Counted from the stretch's first letter, positions 16,318 to 25,415 are shown. The stretch: DNA of 64,000 nucleotides from Streptomyces polyasparticus (GCF_014493765.1 NZ_JACTVJ010000006.1:62001-126000), one strand, 5' to 3'. The notes: generated from the sequence alone by a model not told the origin. Program-made: numbers and translations.

Positions 16318-18291
16318 GTGACGACGATCCGACGTGCCGAACTGACCTTGCCCGGTGCCCCCTTGGGGCCGGCGAACCCGCTGCCCGCCCTCTGCCCGCC
16401 GGCCAAGGTCCACGCGGTCTCCGTGGACGAGCGCCTGCGCGAGACGCTGCCGCTCGACATGCGGCGCCAGCTCGGCTACCGGCCGCTGCGCAGCATCCTG
16501 CCCGTGCCGGTGCTCGATGGCTACGACCGCACGCGCGAGGACCTCACCCTCGAGGCGCTGATCCTGGAGAACTCCCGCCTGCGCGTCAGCGTCCTGCCGG
16601 GCCTCGGCGGCCGGATCCACTCCCTGCACCACAAGCCCACCGGGCGTGAACTCCTCTACACCAACCCGGTGTTCCAGCCCGCGGCCTTCGCGCTCAACGG
16701 CGCCTGGTTCTCCGGCGGCATCGAGTGGAACATCGGCGCCACCGGGCACTCCACCCTGTCCTGCGCCCCCGTCCACGCCGCCCGCGTGGACGGCCCCGAC
16801 GGCACGCCGATGCTGCGCCTTTGGGAGTGGGAGCGGCTGCGCGACACCCCCTTCCAGGTCGACCTCTGGCTGCCCGAGGACTCCGACTTCCTGTACGCGG
16901 CCGTCCGGATCCGCAATCCGCACGAGAAGCCCGTGCCCGTCTACTGGTGGTCGAACACCGCGGTCCCCGAGGAGCACCGGGTGCTCGCCCCCGCCGACGA
17001 GGCCTGGCACTACGGCTACGAGCGCGCCCTGAACCGCGTGCCGATCCCCGAACTGGACGGCACCGACCGCTCGTACCCCCTGAACAGCCCGCATCCCGCG
17101 GACTACTTCTACGAACTGCCCGACGGCACGCGCCGCTGGATCGCCGCGCTCGACGACCGCGGCCACGGACTCGCGCAGGCCTCCACCGACCGGCTGCGCG
17201 GCCGCAAGCTGTTCACCTGGGGCGGCTCCACCGGCGGCCGGCGCTGGCAGGACTGGCTCACCGAGCCCGGCACCGGAGGCTACGCCGAGATACAGGCGGG
17301 CCTCGCCCGCACCCAGCTGGAACACCTGCGCCTGGAGTCGGAGGGCGAGCTGAGCTGGTGCGAGGCGTACGGGCCGCTCAGCGCCGATCCCGTACGGGTG
17401 CACGGCGAGGACTGGGCCGCGGCGCGCCAGGAGGCGGAAGCGCGGCTCGAAGAGGCGCTGCCGCGGGCCGCCGTGCAGAAGGCGTACGAGCAGTGGCGGC
17501 AGTGCGCCGACACCGAACCGGGCGAGCGGCTCGCCACCGGATCGGGCTGGGGCGCACTCGAAGTGCTGCGCGAACGGCTCAAGCTCCCGGGCACCCCGTT
17601 CGACGAGTCGACCCTCGACGCCGAACAGGCACCTTGGATCGAGCTGGCCCACTCCGGCTCGTATCCCGAACCGCGCCGGGTGACGCCACCCGGCCCTACG
17701 CTCGTAGCCCGGCATTGGCGGAACATGCTGGAGACCGCTCCCGCCGCGCCGCTCACCGAGTACCACCTGGGCGTCGCGCAGTGGCATGCCGGGGACTTCG
17801 CGCAGGCGGTGCGCAGCTGGGAGCGCGGGCTCGAACTCGCCCCGTCCGTCTGGCCGTTGCTGCGCTGCCTCGCGGTGGCCGACCGTGAGGCCGGACAGCT
17901 GCAGCGCGCCGCCGACCGCTATGCCGAGGCCTTCGCCGACCTGTGCGCGGAGCGTCGCGAAGCCGAGGTGTGGACGGCTGCCTGCGCGGCGCTCGGCCGC
18001 GAGGCCATCGAGACCCTGATCGCCGCGGGCCGCCTTGAGCAGGCGCGCACGGTGTGGGACGGGCTGCGCCCGGTCACCCGCACTCGGGGGCGCTTCCGGC
18101 TCCTGGAGGCCCGGCTGCTCCTGGCCGAAGGGGACAAGGAGGCGGCCCGGCGCATCTTCGAGGAGGGCTTCGAGGTCGCCGACCTGAGCGAGGGCTCCGA
18201 GCTGATCGCCGAACTCTGGGCGGCCGTCAGCGACGAACCGGTGCCCGCGCGCTACGACTTCCGGATGCGTCCCGTACGAGAGGACGGCTGA
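16318..18291 (+). CDS. DUF5107/galactose-mutarotase-like protein with TPR region
   Basis: A 657-residue protein. Residues about 60-370 form a mutarotase-like beta-sandwich with LENSRLRVSVLPGLGGRIHS, GGIEWNIGATGHS and WWSNTAVPEEHR, the pattern of DUF5107 proteins that are thought to act on carbohydrates. The C-terminal third (from about 480) is helical with TPR-like units (EYHLGVAQWHAGDFAQAVRSWERGLEL and later ARLLLAEGDKEAARRIFEEG). No signal peptide, so cytosolic. Start is GTG at 16318; it lacks a strong ribosome-binding site at ideal spacing, so the exact start is uncertain. Enzymatic activity has not been assigned. Confidence 0.75.
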   Translation: MTTIRRAELTLPGAPLGPANPLPALCPPAKVHAVSVDERLRETLPLDMRRQLGYRPLRSILPVPVLDGYDRTREDLTLEALILENSRLRVSVLPGLGGRIHSLHHKPTGRELLYTNPVFQPAAFALNGAWFSGGIEWNIGATGHSTLSCAPVHAARVDGPDGTPMLRLWEWERLRDTPFQVDLWLPEDSDFLYAAVRIRNPHEKPVPVYWWSNTAVPEEHRVLAPADEAWHYGYERALNRVPIPELDGTDRSYPLNSPHPADYFYELPDGTRRWIAALDDRGHGLAQASTDRLRGRKLFTWGGSTGGRRWQDWLTEPGTGGYAEIQAGLARTQLEHLRLESEGELSWCEAYGPLSADPVRVHGEDWAAARQEAEARLEEALPRAAVQKAYEQWRQCADTEPGERLATGSGWGALEVLRERLKLPGTPFDESTLDAEQAPWIELAHSGSYPEPRRVTPPGPTLVARHWRNMLETAPAAPLTEYHLGVAQWHAGDFAQAVRSWERGLELAPSVWPLLRCLAVADREAGQLQRAADRYAEAFADLCAERREAEVWTAACAALGREAIETLIAAGRLEQARTVWDGLRPVTRTRGRFRLLEARLLLAEGDKEAARRIFEEGFEVADLSEGSELIAELWAAVSDEPVPARYDFRMRPVREDG

Positions 18292-18322
18292 CGGACGCGT
18301 ACGAAGGCAACGATGACCGGCA

Positions 18323-18337
18323 GCCCCCGTCCGGGGC
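18323..18337. terminator. Weak hairpin between convergent genes
   Basis: gcccc, loop cgtcc, ggggc, a 5-bp GC stem between the DUF5107-like gene and the convergent VOC gene. Short; placed on position more than strength. Confidence 0.3.
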
Positions 18338-18343
18338 GGCCGG

Positions 18344-18700
18344 CTATCCCCGTACGGAACGCTGGTCCGCGTACTCGAAGACGGTGCCGTCCGGGTGGAC
18401 CGCGATCAGATTGCGGCCCGCCGGGGTCGGCACCGGGCCCGCCACGATGTGGGCCCCGGAGGCGGCGAGCACCTGCTGCGCCTCCTCCACATCGGGGACC
18501 GCGATGGTCGCGGTGACCTTGCGGAGCACTTCGAGCTCCGCCTCGGGCCCGCTCATCAGCAGAAAGCAGCCGACCGCGGCGACCTGCACCCCACCGCGCT
18601 CGAAACGCAGCGCTCTGGCGCCCGCGAGCCGCTCGTAGAAGGCCACCGAGGTGTCCAGATCCTCGACGCAGATCCGCAGCGTGGTCCCCAGAATCTCCAT
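18344..18700 (-). CDS. VOC (glyoxalase/bleomycin resistance) family protein
   Basis: A 118-residue vicinal-oxygen-chelate protein with the paired beta-alpha-beta-beta-beta modules: TTLRICVEDLDTSVAFYERL, then IAVPDVEEAQQVLAASGAHI and a C-terminal LIAVHPDGTVFEYADQ with the usual metal-ligand Glu. The family includes glyoxalases, dioxygenases and antibiotic-binding proteins, so the activity is open. The ATG at 18700 fits the conserved start. Confidence 0.8.
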   Translation of the reverse strand: MEILGTTLRICVEDLDTSVAFYERLAGARALRFERGGVQVAAVGCFLLMSGPEAELEVLRKVTATIAVPDVEEAQQVLAASGAHIVAGPVPTPAGRNLIAVHPDGTVFEYADQRSVRG

Positions 18701-18792
18701 GGCACCGAGGGTAGTTGGGGCGCGGCGGCGGGGAGATCGTTTCGCGGGAACGCCCCGCGTTAGGTGCCGGGACACAGGGGTACCCGGCCGCC

Positions 18793-19371
18793 ATGGAACG
18801 CACTGGACCTATCACCACGGAGAACCCGGCCGAGAAGGCCATGAGCGACACCCTCGCGCAGGTCGTACGGGACACGGTGCGTGCGGAGATCCGGGACGAG
18901 CTGCGCACGGAGCTGCGGGAGGAACTGCGCAAGCAGACCCGCAAGCAGCGGCGCACCGCCTCGCTGTACGCGGCGTCCGGCGCCGTCGCGCTCTATGCGG
19001 GCGCCGCCTGTGCGCTCGCGCTCGGCCTGGTGTTCGCGATCGGGCTGCCCGACTGGGCCGCCGCCCTGATCATGGGTGTGCTCCTGGCCGGCGCGGCCTA
19101 CGCACTGCGCAACGCGGCCAGGCCGCACCCGGCCCGTCCCCCGCACCAGGGCGAGATGCCCGACCAGACCCATGCGTACGAGGGCATGGCCCCGCACCCG
19201 CCGCCGTCACCTCCCGGCGGCGCGGCACAGACCCCCGAGGCCACCGCGGCCCCGGGTGTCCCGCCTGTCTCGCCGCCCGGCGGACCTCCCGGCACCCCCG
19301 CCCCGCCGGTCGAGCCCCCGCGCGAACCGCGCCTCGGCCCCGCCGACAGCCGCTATCCCGAGGGGCGTTGA
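18793..19371 (+). CDS. Actinobacterial holin-X-like membrane protein
   Basis: A 192-residue protein: a charged amphipathic N-terminal helix (EIRDELRTELREELRKQTRKQ, residues about 30-50), two membrane helices (GAVALYAGAACALALGLVFA and WAAALIMGVLLAGAAYAL) and a Pro-rich C-terminal half (PPHQGEMPD..., PPSPPGGAAQ...) that is likely disordered. The helix pair fits PF07332 (phage_holin_3_6/holin-X), a name given by similarity; there is no prophage here and many actinobacteria carry such genes as housekeeping membrane proteins. ATG 18793 and 18841 are both possible starts. Confidence 0.68.
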   Translation: MERTGPITTENPAEKAMSDTLAQVVRDTVRAEIRDELRTELREELRKQTRKQRRTASLYAASGAVALYAGAACALALGLVFAIGLPDWAAALIMGVLLAGAAYALRNAARPHPARPPHQGEMPDQTHAYEGMAPHPPPSPPGGAAQTPEATAAPGVPPVSPPGGPPGTPAPPVEPPREPRLGPADSRYPEGR

Positions 19372-19428
19372 TCCCCTCCGGATCGCTTTCGGACGCGGGA
19401 CCGGCCGACCGTGGAGGCGGCCGCGGGA

Positions 19429-20016
19429 TCACCAGCCCGCAGCGGCGATGACCTCGCGGGCCACCTCGGTGACCGACCTGGCGTCGGTGGCCACCCGCAC
19501 CGTGCCCGGCGCGGCGTGCTCCTCGAGCCGCCGCGCCATATGGGCGCTTCGGCGCAGCTGCTGTTCCAGCTCGGAGCCGATCTCGCGCCTGCCGAGCCGG
19601 ACGGCCGCCGTCTCGTCCGAGGCCGTGAGCAGCACGGGGTGCATCCGGACGGCCGGCCCCAACGCCCGCTCGAACAGCCACTGCGAGCCGTCGAGCACGG
19701 CGGCCGTGTTCGTGTAGATCAGGCGCCGGCAGCCGAGCTCCGTGTAGTTCGCCCACAGCGCGGCGAGATTGCGCGCGGTGATCTCCGAGCGGTCCGGATC
19801 GCCCGGCGGCGCGGGATGGATGTGGTCGAGGACATCGCCCTCGATGAGGGCATGCGCCACCGAAGCGGCCCGCAGCAGCGCCGACACCTCGTAGCCGACG
19901 GAGGACTTGCCGACCCCGCTGCGGCCGCCGATCAGGATCACTTCCGGGAGTACCTCCGCGCTCCGGCCGAAGGTCCCGCCCCTGACAACGCCTCCGGCGC
20001 CTTCCTTGCTCTCCAT
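19429..20016 (-). CDS. P-loop nucleotide kinase-like protein
   Basis: A 195-residue AAA_18/AAA_33-type kinase-like protein with Walker A GGRSGVGKSSVGYEV near residue 30, a hydrophobic strand with Asp in ALIEGDVLDHIHP and a likely lid region ETAAVRLGRREIGSELEQQL. It resembles small-molecule kinases (gluconate/chloramphenicol phosphotransferase-like). The start at 20016 (MESKEGAGG) adds a glycine-rich leader before the conserved strand; a later start is possible. Substrate unknown. Confidence 0.75.
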   Translation of the reverse strand: MESKEGAGGVVRGGTFGRSAEVLPEVILIGGRSGVGKSSVGYEVSALLRAASVAHALIEGDVLDHIHPAPPGDPDRSEITARNLAALWANYTELGCRRLIYTNTAAVLDGSQWLFERALGPAVRMHPVLLTASDETAAVRLGRREIGSELEQQLRRSAHMARRLEEHAAPGTVRVATDARSVTEVAREVIAAAGW

Positions 20017-20095
20017 GCGCCAGAGGCTCGCACGGCGGCCACGAGCCACGCCACGCAATGGCCCGCGCGCGATCGGCAAGGGCCCGCCCGTGCCT

Positions 20096-21193
20096 CTACG
20101 CCACCCTGTACTTCTCGATCTCCTCCGCCCGCAGCCGGAGCCCGTGCCCGATGCCGCCGTCCGGGCGCACCACGCCGCCCGTCGGATCGAGGACCCCGTC
20201 GAAGAACATCGACTCGACCCGTACGTGGTCGTGGAACCACTCGATGTGGCGCAGGTTCGGCACGCTCGCGGCCGCCGCCGCGTGGACATGCGGCGCTCCG
20301 TACGCGGAGATCTCCAGACCGTGCGCCTGCGCCAGCGCGGCCGCGCGCAGCCAGGCCGTGAGCCCGCCGATGCGGGTGGCGTCGGCCTGCACGCAGTCCA
20401 CGAGCGTGGCCGTACGCGCCAGTTCGGCCAGATCGTCGGCGTACCCGCCGGCGGTCACATCGCAGACCACACCCTCGCGCACCAGGCCGAGGCCCGTCGG
20501 ATCCGCGCGCGGCACGGGCGCCTCGAACCAGCCCACCTCCAGCTCGGCGAGCGCCCGTCCGACGCGGACGGCCTGCTTGCGCGTGTAGGCGCCGCCGGCC
20601 GCCACGTACAACTCCGTGCGCGGGCCGATGACATGGCGTGCCGCGCGGACCCGGGAGAGATCCCGCAGCACCGCGCGGCCGTGGCTCTCGCCGATCCGGA
20701 TCTTCACCCGGGGGATGCGCTGGCCGTGCACCCAGCCGCCGAGCTGAGCCGCCAGATGGGCGTCGTGATACGTCGTGAAGCCGCCGCTCCCGTACACCGG
20801 GACCGCGTCGAGCGCGGCGCCGAGCAGCCGCAGGAGCGGCAGTTCGAGGAGGCGGGCCTTGAGGTCCCACAGGGCGATGTCGACGGCCGACAGGGCGCAC
20901 CCCGCGAGGCCGCCCGGGCCCGCCTCGCCCAGGGCGTCGCGCATCGCCTCGTGCACGGCCGGGATGTCCAGGGCGTCGAGACCCGTCACGACCGGGCCGA
21001 GCTGCTCGCGTACGACATCCGCGGCGGTCGCGGGCGCATACGTCCAGCCGGTGCCGGTCGTGTCCCCGGCGCCGATCGCGACCACCACCACGGAGGTGGT
21101 GTCCCAGCTGCGGTTCCCGTCGGCCTCGGGCGCGTCGGTGGGCACGGTGTAGGCGCAGACGGCCGGGGCCCGCAGGGGCACGGTGTTCTTCAT
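20096..21193 (-). CDS. Enolase-superfamily (mandelate racemase-like) protein with altered metal site
   Basis: A 365-residue protein with the full two-domain layout: an N-terminal capping domain and a TIM-barrel domain with SAVDIALWDLKARLL, RVKIRIGES (the K-x-K/R catalytic pair as Lys-x-Arg), WFEAPV and FHDHVRVE near the end. The family needs three acidic Mg2+ ligands. The first position, normally Asp in a VDANGAY motif, reads VAAGGAY; the third, normally Glu in AAGE-type motifs, reads TAGGYADD. Only the Glu of WFEAP remains. The chain is otherwise well conserved, so it may have lost metal-dependent catalysis. It is divergent from the NDH-2 gene. Confidence 0.83.
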   Translation of the reverse strand: MKNTVPLRAPAVCAYTVPTDAPEADGNRSWDTTSVVVVAIGAGDTTGTGWTYAPATAADVVREQLGPVVTGLDALDIPAVHEAMRDALGEAGPGGLAGCALSAVDIALWDLKARLLELPLLRLLGAALDAVPVYGSGGFTTYHDAHLAAQLGGWVHGQRIPRVKIRIGESHGRAVLRDLSRVRAARHVIGPRTELYVAAGGAYTRKQAVRVGRALAELEVGWFEAPVPRADPTGLGLVREGVVCDVTAGGYADDLAELARTATLVDCVQADATRIGGLTAWLRAAALAQAHGLEISAYGAPHVHAAAAASVPNLRHIEWFHDHVRVESMFFDGVLDPTGGVVRPDGGIGHGLRLRAEEIEKYRVA

Positions 21194-21321
21194 CGCGAAC
21201 CGGCTCTCGGGCGAAGGGGAGGTGTGAGGCGGGTAACCCCGGCTGCGGCACGGAAACGTTTGGCGGTACGGCGCACGGGCACCCGGGACGCTCCCCGACC
21301 ACAGCCGGAGGCTGAACCATC

Positions 21322-22638
21322 GTGAGCCGTACCCGCATCGTGATCGTCGGGGCCGGCTTCGCCGGATACCGGGCCGCCCGCACCCTGTCCCGGGTCGCCC
21401 GCGACCGCGCCGAAGTGGTCCTGCTCAACCCCACCGACTACTTCCTGTACCTGCCACTGCTTCCCCAGGTCGCCTCGGGCGTCCTGGAACCGCGCCGGGT
21501 CACCGTCTCCCTCTCGGGCACTCTGCCCCGGGTGCGCCATGTGCTCGGTGAGGCCGAGGGGCTCGACCTCGAAGGACGCACCGTCCGCTACCGCGATCCC
21601 GAAGGCACCGAGGGGACCCTGTCGTACGACCGTCTCGTCCTGGCCGTCGGCAGTGTGAACAAGCTGCTGCCCGTACCCGGTGTGACCGAGCACGCGCACG
21701 GTTTCCGCGGGATGCCCGAGGCGCTGTACCTGCGCGACCACGTGATCCGCCAGACCGAACTCGCCGCGAACGACAAGGACCCCGCCCGCTGCACCTTCGT
21801 CGTCGTGGGCGCCGGGTACACCGGGACCGAAGTCGCCGCGCACGGGAAGTTGTTCACCGACTCGCTGCTGCGGCGCCACCCGGACCTCGAAGCACGCTGG
21901 ATGCTGCTCGACATCGCGCCCCGGGTGCTGCCCGAGCTGGACGAACGGCTGTCGAAGACCTCGCACAAGGTGCTCCGGCAGCGCGGTGTCGACGTGCGCA
22001 CCGGGACCTCCGTCAAGGAGGCCACCGCGGAGGGCGTGTACCTGGACGACGGGGAGTTCATCGACACCCGCACCCTCATCTGGTGCGTGGGCGTCCGTCC
22101 CGACCCGCTGGTGGAGGCCACCGGCCGGCCCCTCGAACGCGGACGTCTGCTCGTCGACCCCTTCCTTCAGGTGCCGGGCCACCCCGAGGTGTTCGCGTGC
22201 GGCGACGCGGCCGCCGTACCGGACCTGGCCAACCCCGGCTCGTACACGCCGATGACCGCGCAGCACGCGTGGCGGCAGGGTGCGACGGCGGGGCGCAATG
22301 TGGCCGCGTCGCTCGGGCTCGGTGCGCGCAAGCCGTACAAGCATCACGACCTGGGCTTCACCGTCGACCTCGGCGGGGTGAAGGCCGCGGCCAATCCGCT
22401 CGGCCTGCCGCTCGCGGGACCGCCTGCAGCGGCCGTCACCCGCGGCTACCACCTCGCCGCGATGCCCGGCAACCGCATCCGGGTCGCCGCCGACTGGCTG
22501 CTCGACGCCGTACTGCCTCGTCAGGCCGTGCAGTTGGGCCTGGTGCGCTCCTGGTCCGTGCCGCTCGACACCGCCTCGCCCGAACTCGCCCGACTGCCCG
22601 CACCACCCAGGGAGGCCCCCGATGACGCAGCCGACTGA
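21322..22638 (+). CDS. Type II NADH dehydrogenase-like FAD oxidoreductase
   Basis: A 438-residue pyridine-nucleotide-disulfide-type flavoprotein. The FAD dinucleotide fold is RIVIVGAGFAGYRAA at the very N-terminus, the NAD fold is FVVVGAGYTGTEVAA (residues about 155-169), and the second FAD motif is VFACGDAAAVPD. The C-terminal part (KAAANPLGLPLAGPPAAAV) is the amphipathic region that attaches NDH-2 enzymes to the membrane. Such enzymes pass electrons from NADH to quinone without proton pumping. GTG start with GGAGG 10-15 nt upstream. Its 3' end overlaps the transketolase gene by 17 nt. Confidence 0.85.
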   Translation: MSRTRIVIVGAGFAGYRAARTLSRVARDRAEVVLLNPTDYFLYLPLLPQVASGVLEPRRVTVSLSGTLPRVRHVLGEAEGLDLEGRTVRYRDPEGTEGTLSYDRLVLAVGSVNKLLPVPGVTEHAHGFRGMPEALYLRDHVIRQTELAANDKDPARCTFVVVGAGYTGTEVAAHGKLFTDSLLRRHPDLEARWMLLDIAPRVLPELDERLSKTSHKVLRQRGVDVRTGTSVKEATAEGVYLDDGEFIDTRTLIWCVGVRPDPLVEATGRPLERGRLLVDPFLQVPGHPEVFACGDAAAVPDLANPGSYTPMTAQHAWRQGATAGRNVAASLGLGARKPYKHHDLGFTVDLGGVKAAANPLGLPLAGPPAAAVTRGYHLAAMPGNRIRVAADWLLDAVLPRQAVQLGLVRSWSVPLDTASPELARLPAPPREAPDDAAD

Positions 22639-24478
22639 CGACGAACTCGCCCGGCTCGCCCAGCAGTTGCGGGTCGACTCGATCCGGGTCGCCGCCGCCG
22701 CGGGTTCCGGGCATCCGACCTCCTCGATGTCCGCGGCCGAGCTGATGGCCGTGCTGCTCGGGCGCCATATGCGCCATGACTTCGGGCGGCCCGAACACCC
22801 CGGCAACGACCGGTTCATCCTCTCCAAGGGCCATGCGTCACCGCTGCTCTACGCCTCGTACAAGGCGCTGGGCCTGATCGACGACGACGAGCTGCGGACC
22901 TTCCGCGCGCTCGGCAGCCGGCTCGAAGGCCATCCGACGCCGCGCACCCTGCCGTGGGTGGAGGTCGCCACCGGATCGCTCGGCCAGGGCCTGCCCGTCG
23001 GGGTCGGCATGGCCCTGGCCGGCAAGCGCCTGGAGCGCGTGGGCTACCGGGTCTGGGTGATGTGCGGGGACAGCGAGCTCGCCGAGGGCTCCGTATGGGA
23101 GGCCGTCGAGCACGCCGGTCACGAGCATCTCGACAATCTCACCGCCCTCGTCGACGTCAACCGGCTCGGCCAGCGCGGCCCCACCCGGCACGGCCACGAC
23201 CTGGACGCCTACGCCCGCCGGCTGCAGGCCTTCGGCTGGCACACCGTCGAGTGCGACGGCCATGACGTGCACGAGGTCGACCGGGCGCTCGCCGAGGCCC
23301 GCTCCACACTGGGCCAGCCGACGGCCGTGCTCGCCCGCACCCTCAAGGGAAAGGGCGTGGCCGCCGCCGAGGACCGCGAAGGGCTGCACGGGAAACCGCT
23401 CAAGAACCCGGAGGAGGCCATCGCGGAACTCGGCGGCGTGAGCGACCTGCGCGTCGAGGTGCAACAGCCGCCGGCGGCACGGGTGTTGCACGCCGTGCAC
23501 TCCGGGCACCTCGACCTGCCGCGCTACGAGAAGGGCGAGGAGGTCGCCACCCGCTCCGCCTACGGTCAGGCGCTGACCGCCCTTGGTGCGGCCCGGGGCG
23601 ACGTGGTCGCACTCGACGGCGAGGTGAGCGACTCCACCAAGGCCGAGCTGTTCGGCAAGGAGCATCCGGAGCGGTTCTTCGAGTGCTACATCGCCGAGCA
23701 GCAGCTGGTGGCCGCGGCCGTCGGGATGGCGGCGCGCGGATTCACCCCGTACGCCTCGTCGTTCGCGGCCTTCCTCACGCGCGCCCATGACTTCGTCAGG
23801 ATGGCGGCCGTCAGCGGCGCCAACATCAACCTGGTCGGCTCGCACGCGGGAGTGGCCATCGGCCAGGACGGGCCCTCGCAGATGGGCCTCGAGGACTTGG
23901 CGATGTTCCGCTCGGTGCACGAATCGACCGTGCTCTACCCCTGCGACGGCAACCAGACCGCCCAGCTCGTGGCCGAACTCGCCGAACGCCCCGGCATCGG
24001 CTATCTCCGGACGACCCGCGGCGCGACCCCTGTCCTCTACGGACCCGACGAGAGCTTCCCCATCGGCGGCTCGAAGGTCCTGCGCTCCTCGGACAAGGAC
24101 CGGGTCACACTCGTCGCGGCGGGCGCGACCGTACGCGAAGCCCTGGACGCCGCGGACCAGTTGGCGGAGATCGGCATCGCCTGCCGGGTGATCGACCTCT
24201 ACTCGGTCAAGCCGGTGGACACCACCACGCTGCGGGCGGCCGCCGAGCAGACCGGCTGCCTCCTGACCGTCGAGGACCACCGGCCCGAGGGCGGCATCGG
24301 CGACGCGGTGCTCGAAGCGTTCGCCGACGGACGGCCCGTGCCGCGGTTCGTCCGGCTCGCCGTCCGCCACATGCCCGGCTCGGCGAAGCCCGCCGAGCAG
24401 CTGCGGTCCGCCGGTATCGACGCGGCCGCCGTCGCCGCCGCCGTACGGCTGCTCGTGGAGACCGCGGTGGTGCGCTGA
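22622..24478 (+). CDS. tkt: Transketolase (short, mammalian-like type)
   Basis: A 618-residue single-chain transketolase that moves two-carbon units between sugar phosphates using thiamine diphosphate. The N-terminal domain has GSGHPTSSMSAAELMAVLL, SKGHASPLLYA and TGSLGQGLPVGVGMALA; the TPP site is GDSELAEGSVWEA with NRLGQ, close in form to animal transketolases (normally GDGE, here Ser replaces Gly). The pyrimidine domain has FECYIAEQQLVAAAVGMA and the C-terminal domain begins near VTLVAAGATVREALDAA. About 620 residues is the length of the animal type rather than the 690-residue E. coli type. It is coupled to NDH-2 upstream, 54 nt before gvpO. Confidence 0.9.
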   Translation: MTQPTDDELARLAQQLRVDSIRVAAAAGSGHPTSSMSAAELMAVLLGRHMRHDFGRPEHPGNDRFILSKGHASPLLYASYKALGLIDDDELRTFRALGSRLEGHPTPRTLPWVEVATGSLGQGLPVGVGMALAGKRLERVGYRVWVMCGDSELAEGSVWEAVEHAGHEHLDNLTALVDVNRLGQRGPTRHGHDLDAYARRLQAFGWHTVECDGHDVHEVDRALAEARSTLGQPTAVLARTLKGKGVAAAEDREGLHGKPLKNPEEAIAELGGVSDLRVEVQQPPAARVLHAVHSGHLDLPRYEKGEEVATRSAYGQALTALGAARGDVVALDGEVSDSTKAELFGKEHPERFFECYIAEQQLVAAAVGMAARGFTPYASSFAAFLTRAHDFVRMAAVSGANINLVGSHAGVAIGQDGPSQMGLEDLAMFRSVHESTVLYPCDGNQTAQLVAELAERPGIGYLRTTRGATPVLYGPDESFPIGGSKVLRSSDKDRVTLVAAGATVREALDAADQLAEIGIACRVIDLYSVKPVDTTTLRAAAEQTGCLLTVEDHRPEGGIGDAVLEAFADGRPVPRFVRLAVRHMPGSAKPAEQLRSAGIDAAAVAAAVRLLVETAVVR

Positions 24479-24489
24479 CGTGCGCGGGG

Positions 24490-24513
24490 GTTTGGCCAAG
24501 GGGGTGCGGGTCA
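24490..24513 (+). promoter_or_regulatory. Candidate SigB-type promoter for the gas-vesicle operon
   Basis: GTTT at 24490-24493, 14 nt, then GGGTCA at 24508-24513. The S. coelicolor SigB-class consensus is roughly GNNT, 14-16 nt, GGGTAC/T, so five of the six -10 positions are compatible at most. It lies in the only gap between the transketolase and gvpO, which would give a very short leader (about 13 nt). The match is partial. Confidence 0.35.
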
Positions 24514-24532
24514 CTCGGAGCGGGAGGTTGTG

Positions 24533-24943
24533 ATGACAGAAACCGAGAAGGCAGAAAGCGGCAAGTCGGAGAACAGCAAGAACGAGGCGGACAAGAGCAA
24601 GACAGACAAGCGCGAATCCGGGAAGACCCGCAAGGAAACCCGAACCGGCTCCGGGGCCGAATCGAACGGTGCCGGGCAGGCGCCACGGCCGATGGCCGTG
24701 CTGCGCGAGGCCATGCTCCAGCTGGCGGAGCTCACCGGGATGGAGGCTGAGAGCGCATCCGCCTTCGAACGCACTGAGGACGGCTGGCACCTGGAGATAG
24801 AGGTGCTCGAACTCACCCGCGTCCCCGACACCATGAGCCTGCTCGCCACCTACGCCGTCGACCTCGACCCGGAGGGCCAGCTCATGGGCTACCGCCGTGT
24901 CCGCCGCTACGAACGCGGACGCGCGGACGCCCAGCGGCGCTGA
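24533..24943 (+). CDS. gvpO: Gas vesicle protein GvpO
   Basis: A 136-residue GvpO. The N-terminal 50 residues are a Lys/Glu/Ser-rich disordered stretch; the conserved GvpO domain runs from MAVLREAMLQLAELTGMEAE through DGWHLEIEVLELTRVPDTMSLLATYAVDLD to GYRRVRRYERGR. GvpO is needed for vesicle formation in haloarchaea and heads actinobacterial gvp clusters. ATG at 24533 with CGGGAGG upstream; a GTG three nucleotides earlier is in frame. It is 54 nt after the transketolase. Confidence 0.92.
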   Translation: MTETEKAESGKSENSKNEADKSKTDKRESGKTRKETRTGSGAESNGAGQAPRPMAVLREAMLQLAELTGMEAESASAFERTEDGWHLEIEVLELTRVPDTMSLLATYAVDLDPEGQLMGYRRVRRYERGRADAQRR

Positions 24944-24989
24944 AAAGGGGTCATGCCCACCGATACCACACAAGGAGGAACGGTCCGTC

Positions 24990-25415
24990 ATGACCGTTGT
25001 CCCAGCACAGCAGACCGGCGGTTCAGGAGGCACCAGTGGCTTGTACGACGTCCTGGAACTCGTGCTCGACCGCGGCCTCGTGATCGACGCGTTCGTGCGT
25101 GTCTCCCTGGTCGGCATCGAGATCCTGAAGATCGACATCAGGGTCGTCGTTGCCAGTGTCGATACGTATCTGCGCTTCGCCGAGGCCTGTAACCGCCTCG
25201 ACCTCGAAGCCGGCCCGCGCAAGAGCCCGGGTCTGCCCGATCTCGTCGGCGAGATCACCGAATCCGGCGCCCGCGGCAAGAGCAAGGGCGCGCTCGGCGG
25301 GGCCGCCGAGACCATCTCGGACGCGTTCCGCCAGGCGCGCGAGGAGGGCCAGGAGGCACCGCGGCGCACCACGAAGCGGACGGCTTCCCGCAAGCGGCAG
25401 GAGGAAGCGGAGTGA
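24990..25415 (+). CDS. gvpA: Gas vesicle structural protein GvpA
   Basis: A 141-residue member of the GvpA/GvpJ family, the small hydrophobic protein that forms the ribbed vesicle wall. The core is GLYDVLELVLDRGLVIDAFVRVSLVGIEILKIDIRVVVASVDTYLRFAEA, with the usual helix-strand-strand-helix pattern. Cyanobacterial GvpA is about 70 residues; here a C-terminal extension of about 60 residues ends in a basic stretch (RRTTKRTASRKR). The start at 24990 has AAGGAGG upstream. Its stop overlaps the gvpF GTG. Confidence 0.92.
   Translation: MTVVPAQQTGGSGGTSGLYDVLELVLDRGLVIDAFVRVSLVGIEILKIDIRVVVASVDTYLRFAEACNRLDLEAGPRKSPGLPDLVGEITESGARGKSKGALGGAAETISDAFRQAREEGQEAPRRTTKRTASRKRQEEAE

Noticed and set aside
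18793-19371. Prophage marker (holin)
   Set aside because: No other phage genes, integrase or att sites near; holin-X-like genes are common chromosomal genes in actinobacteria.
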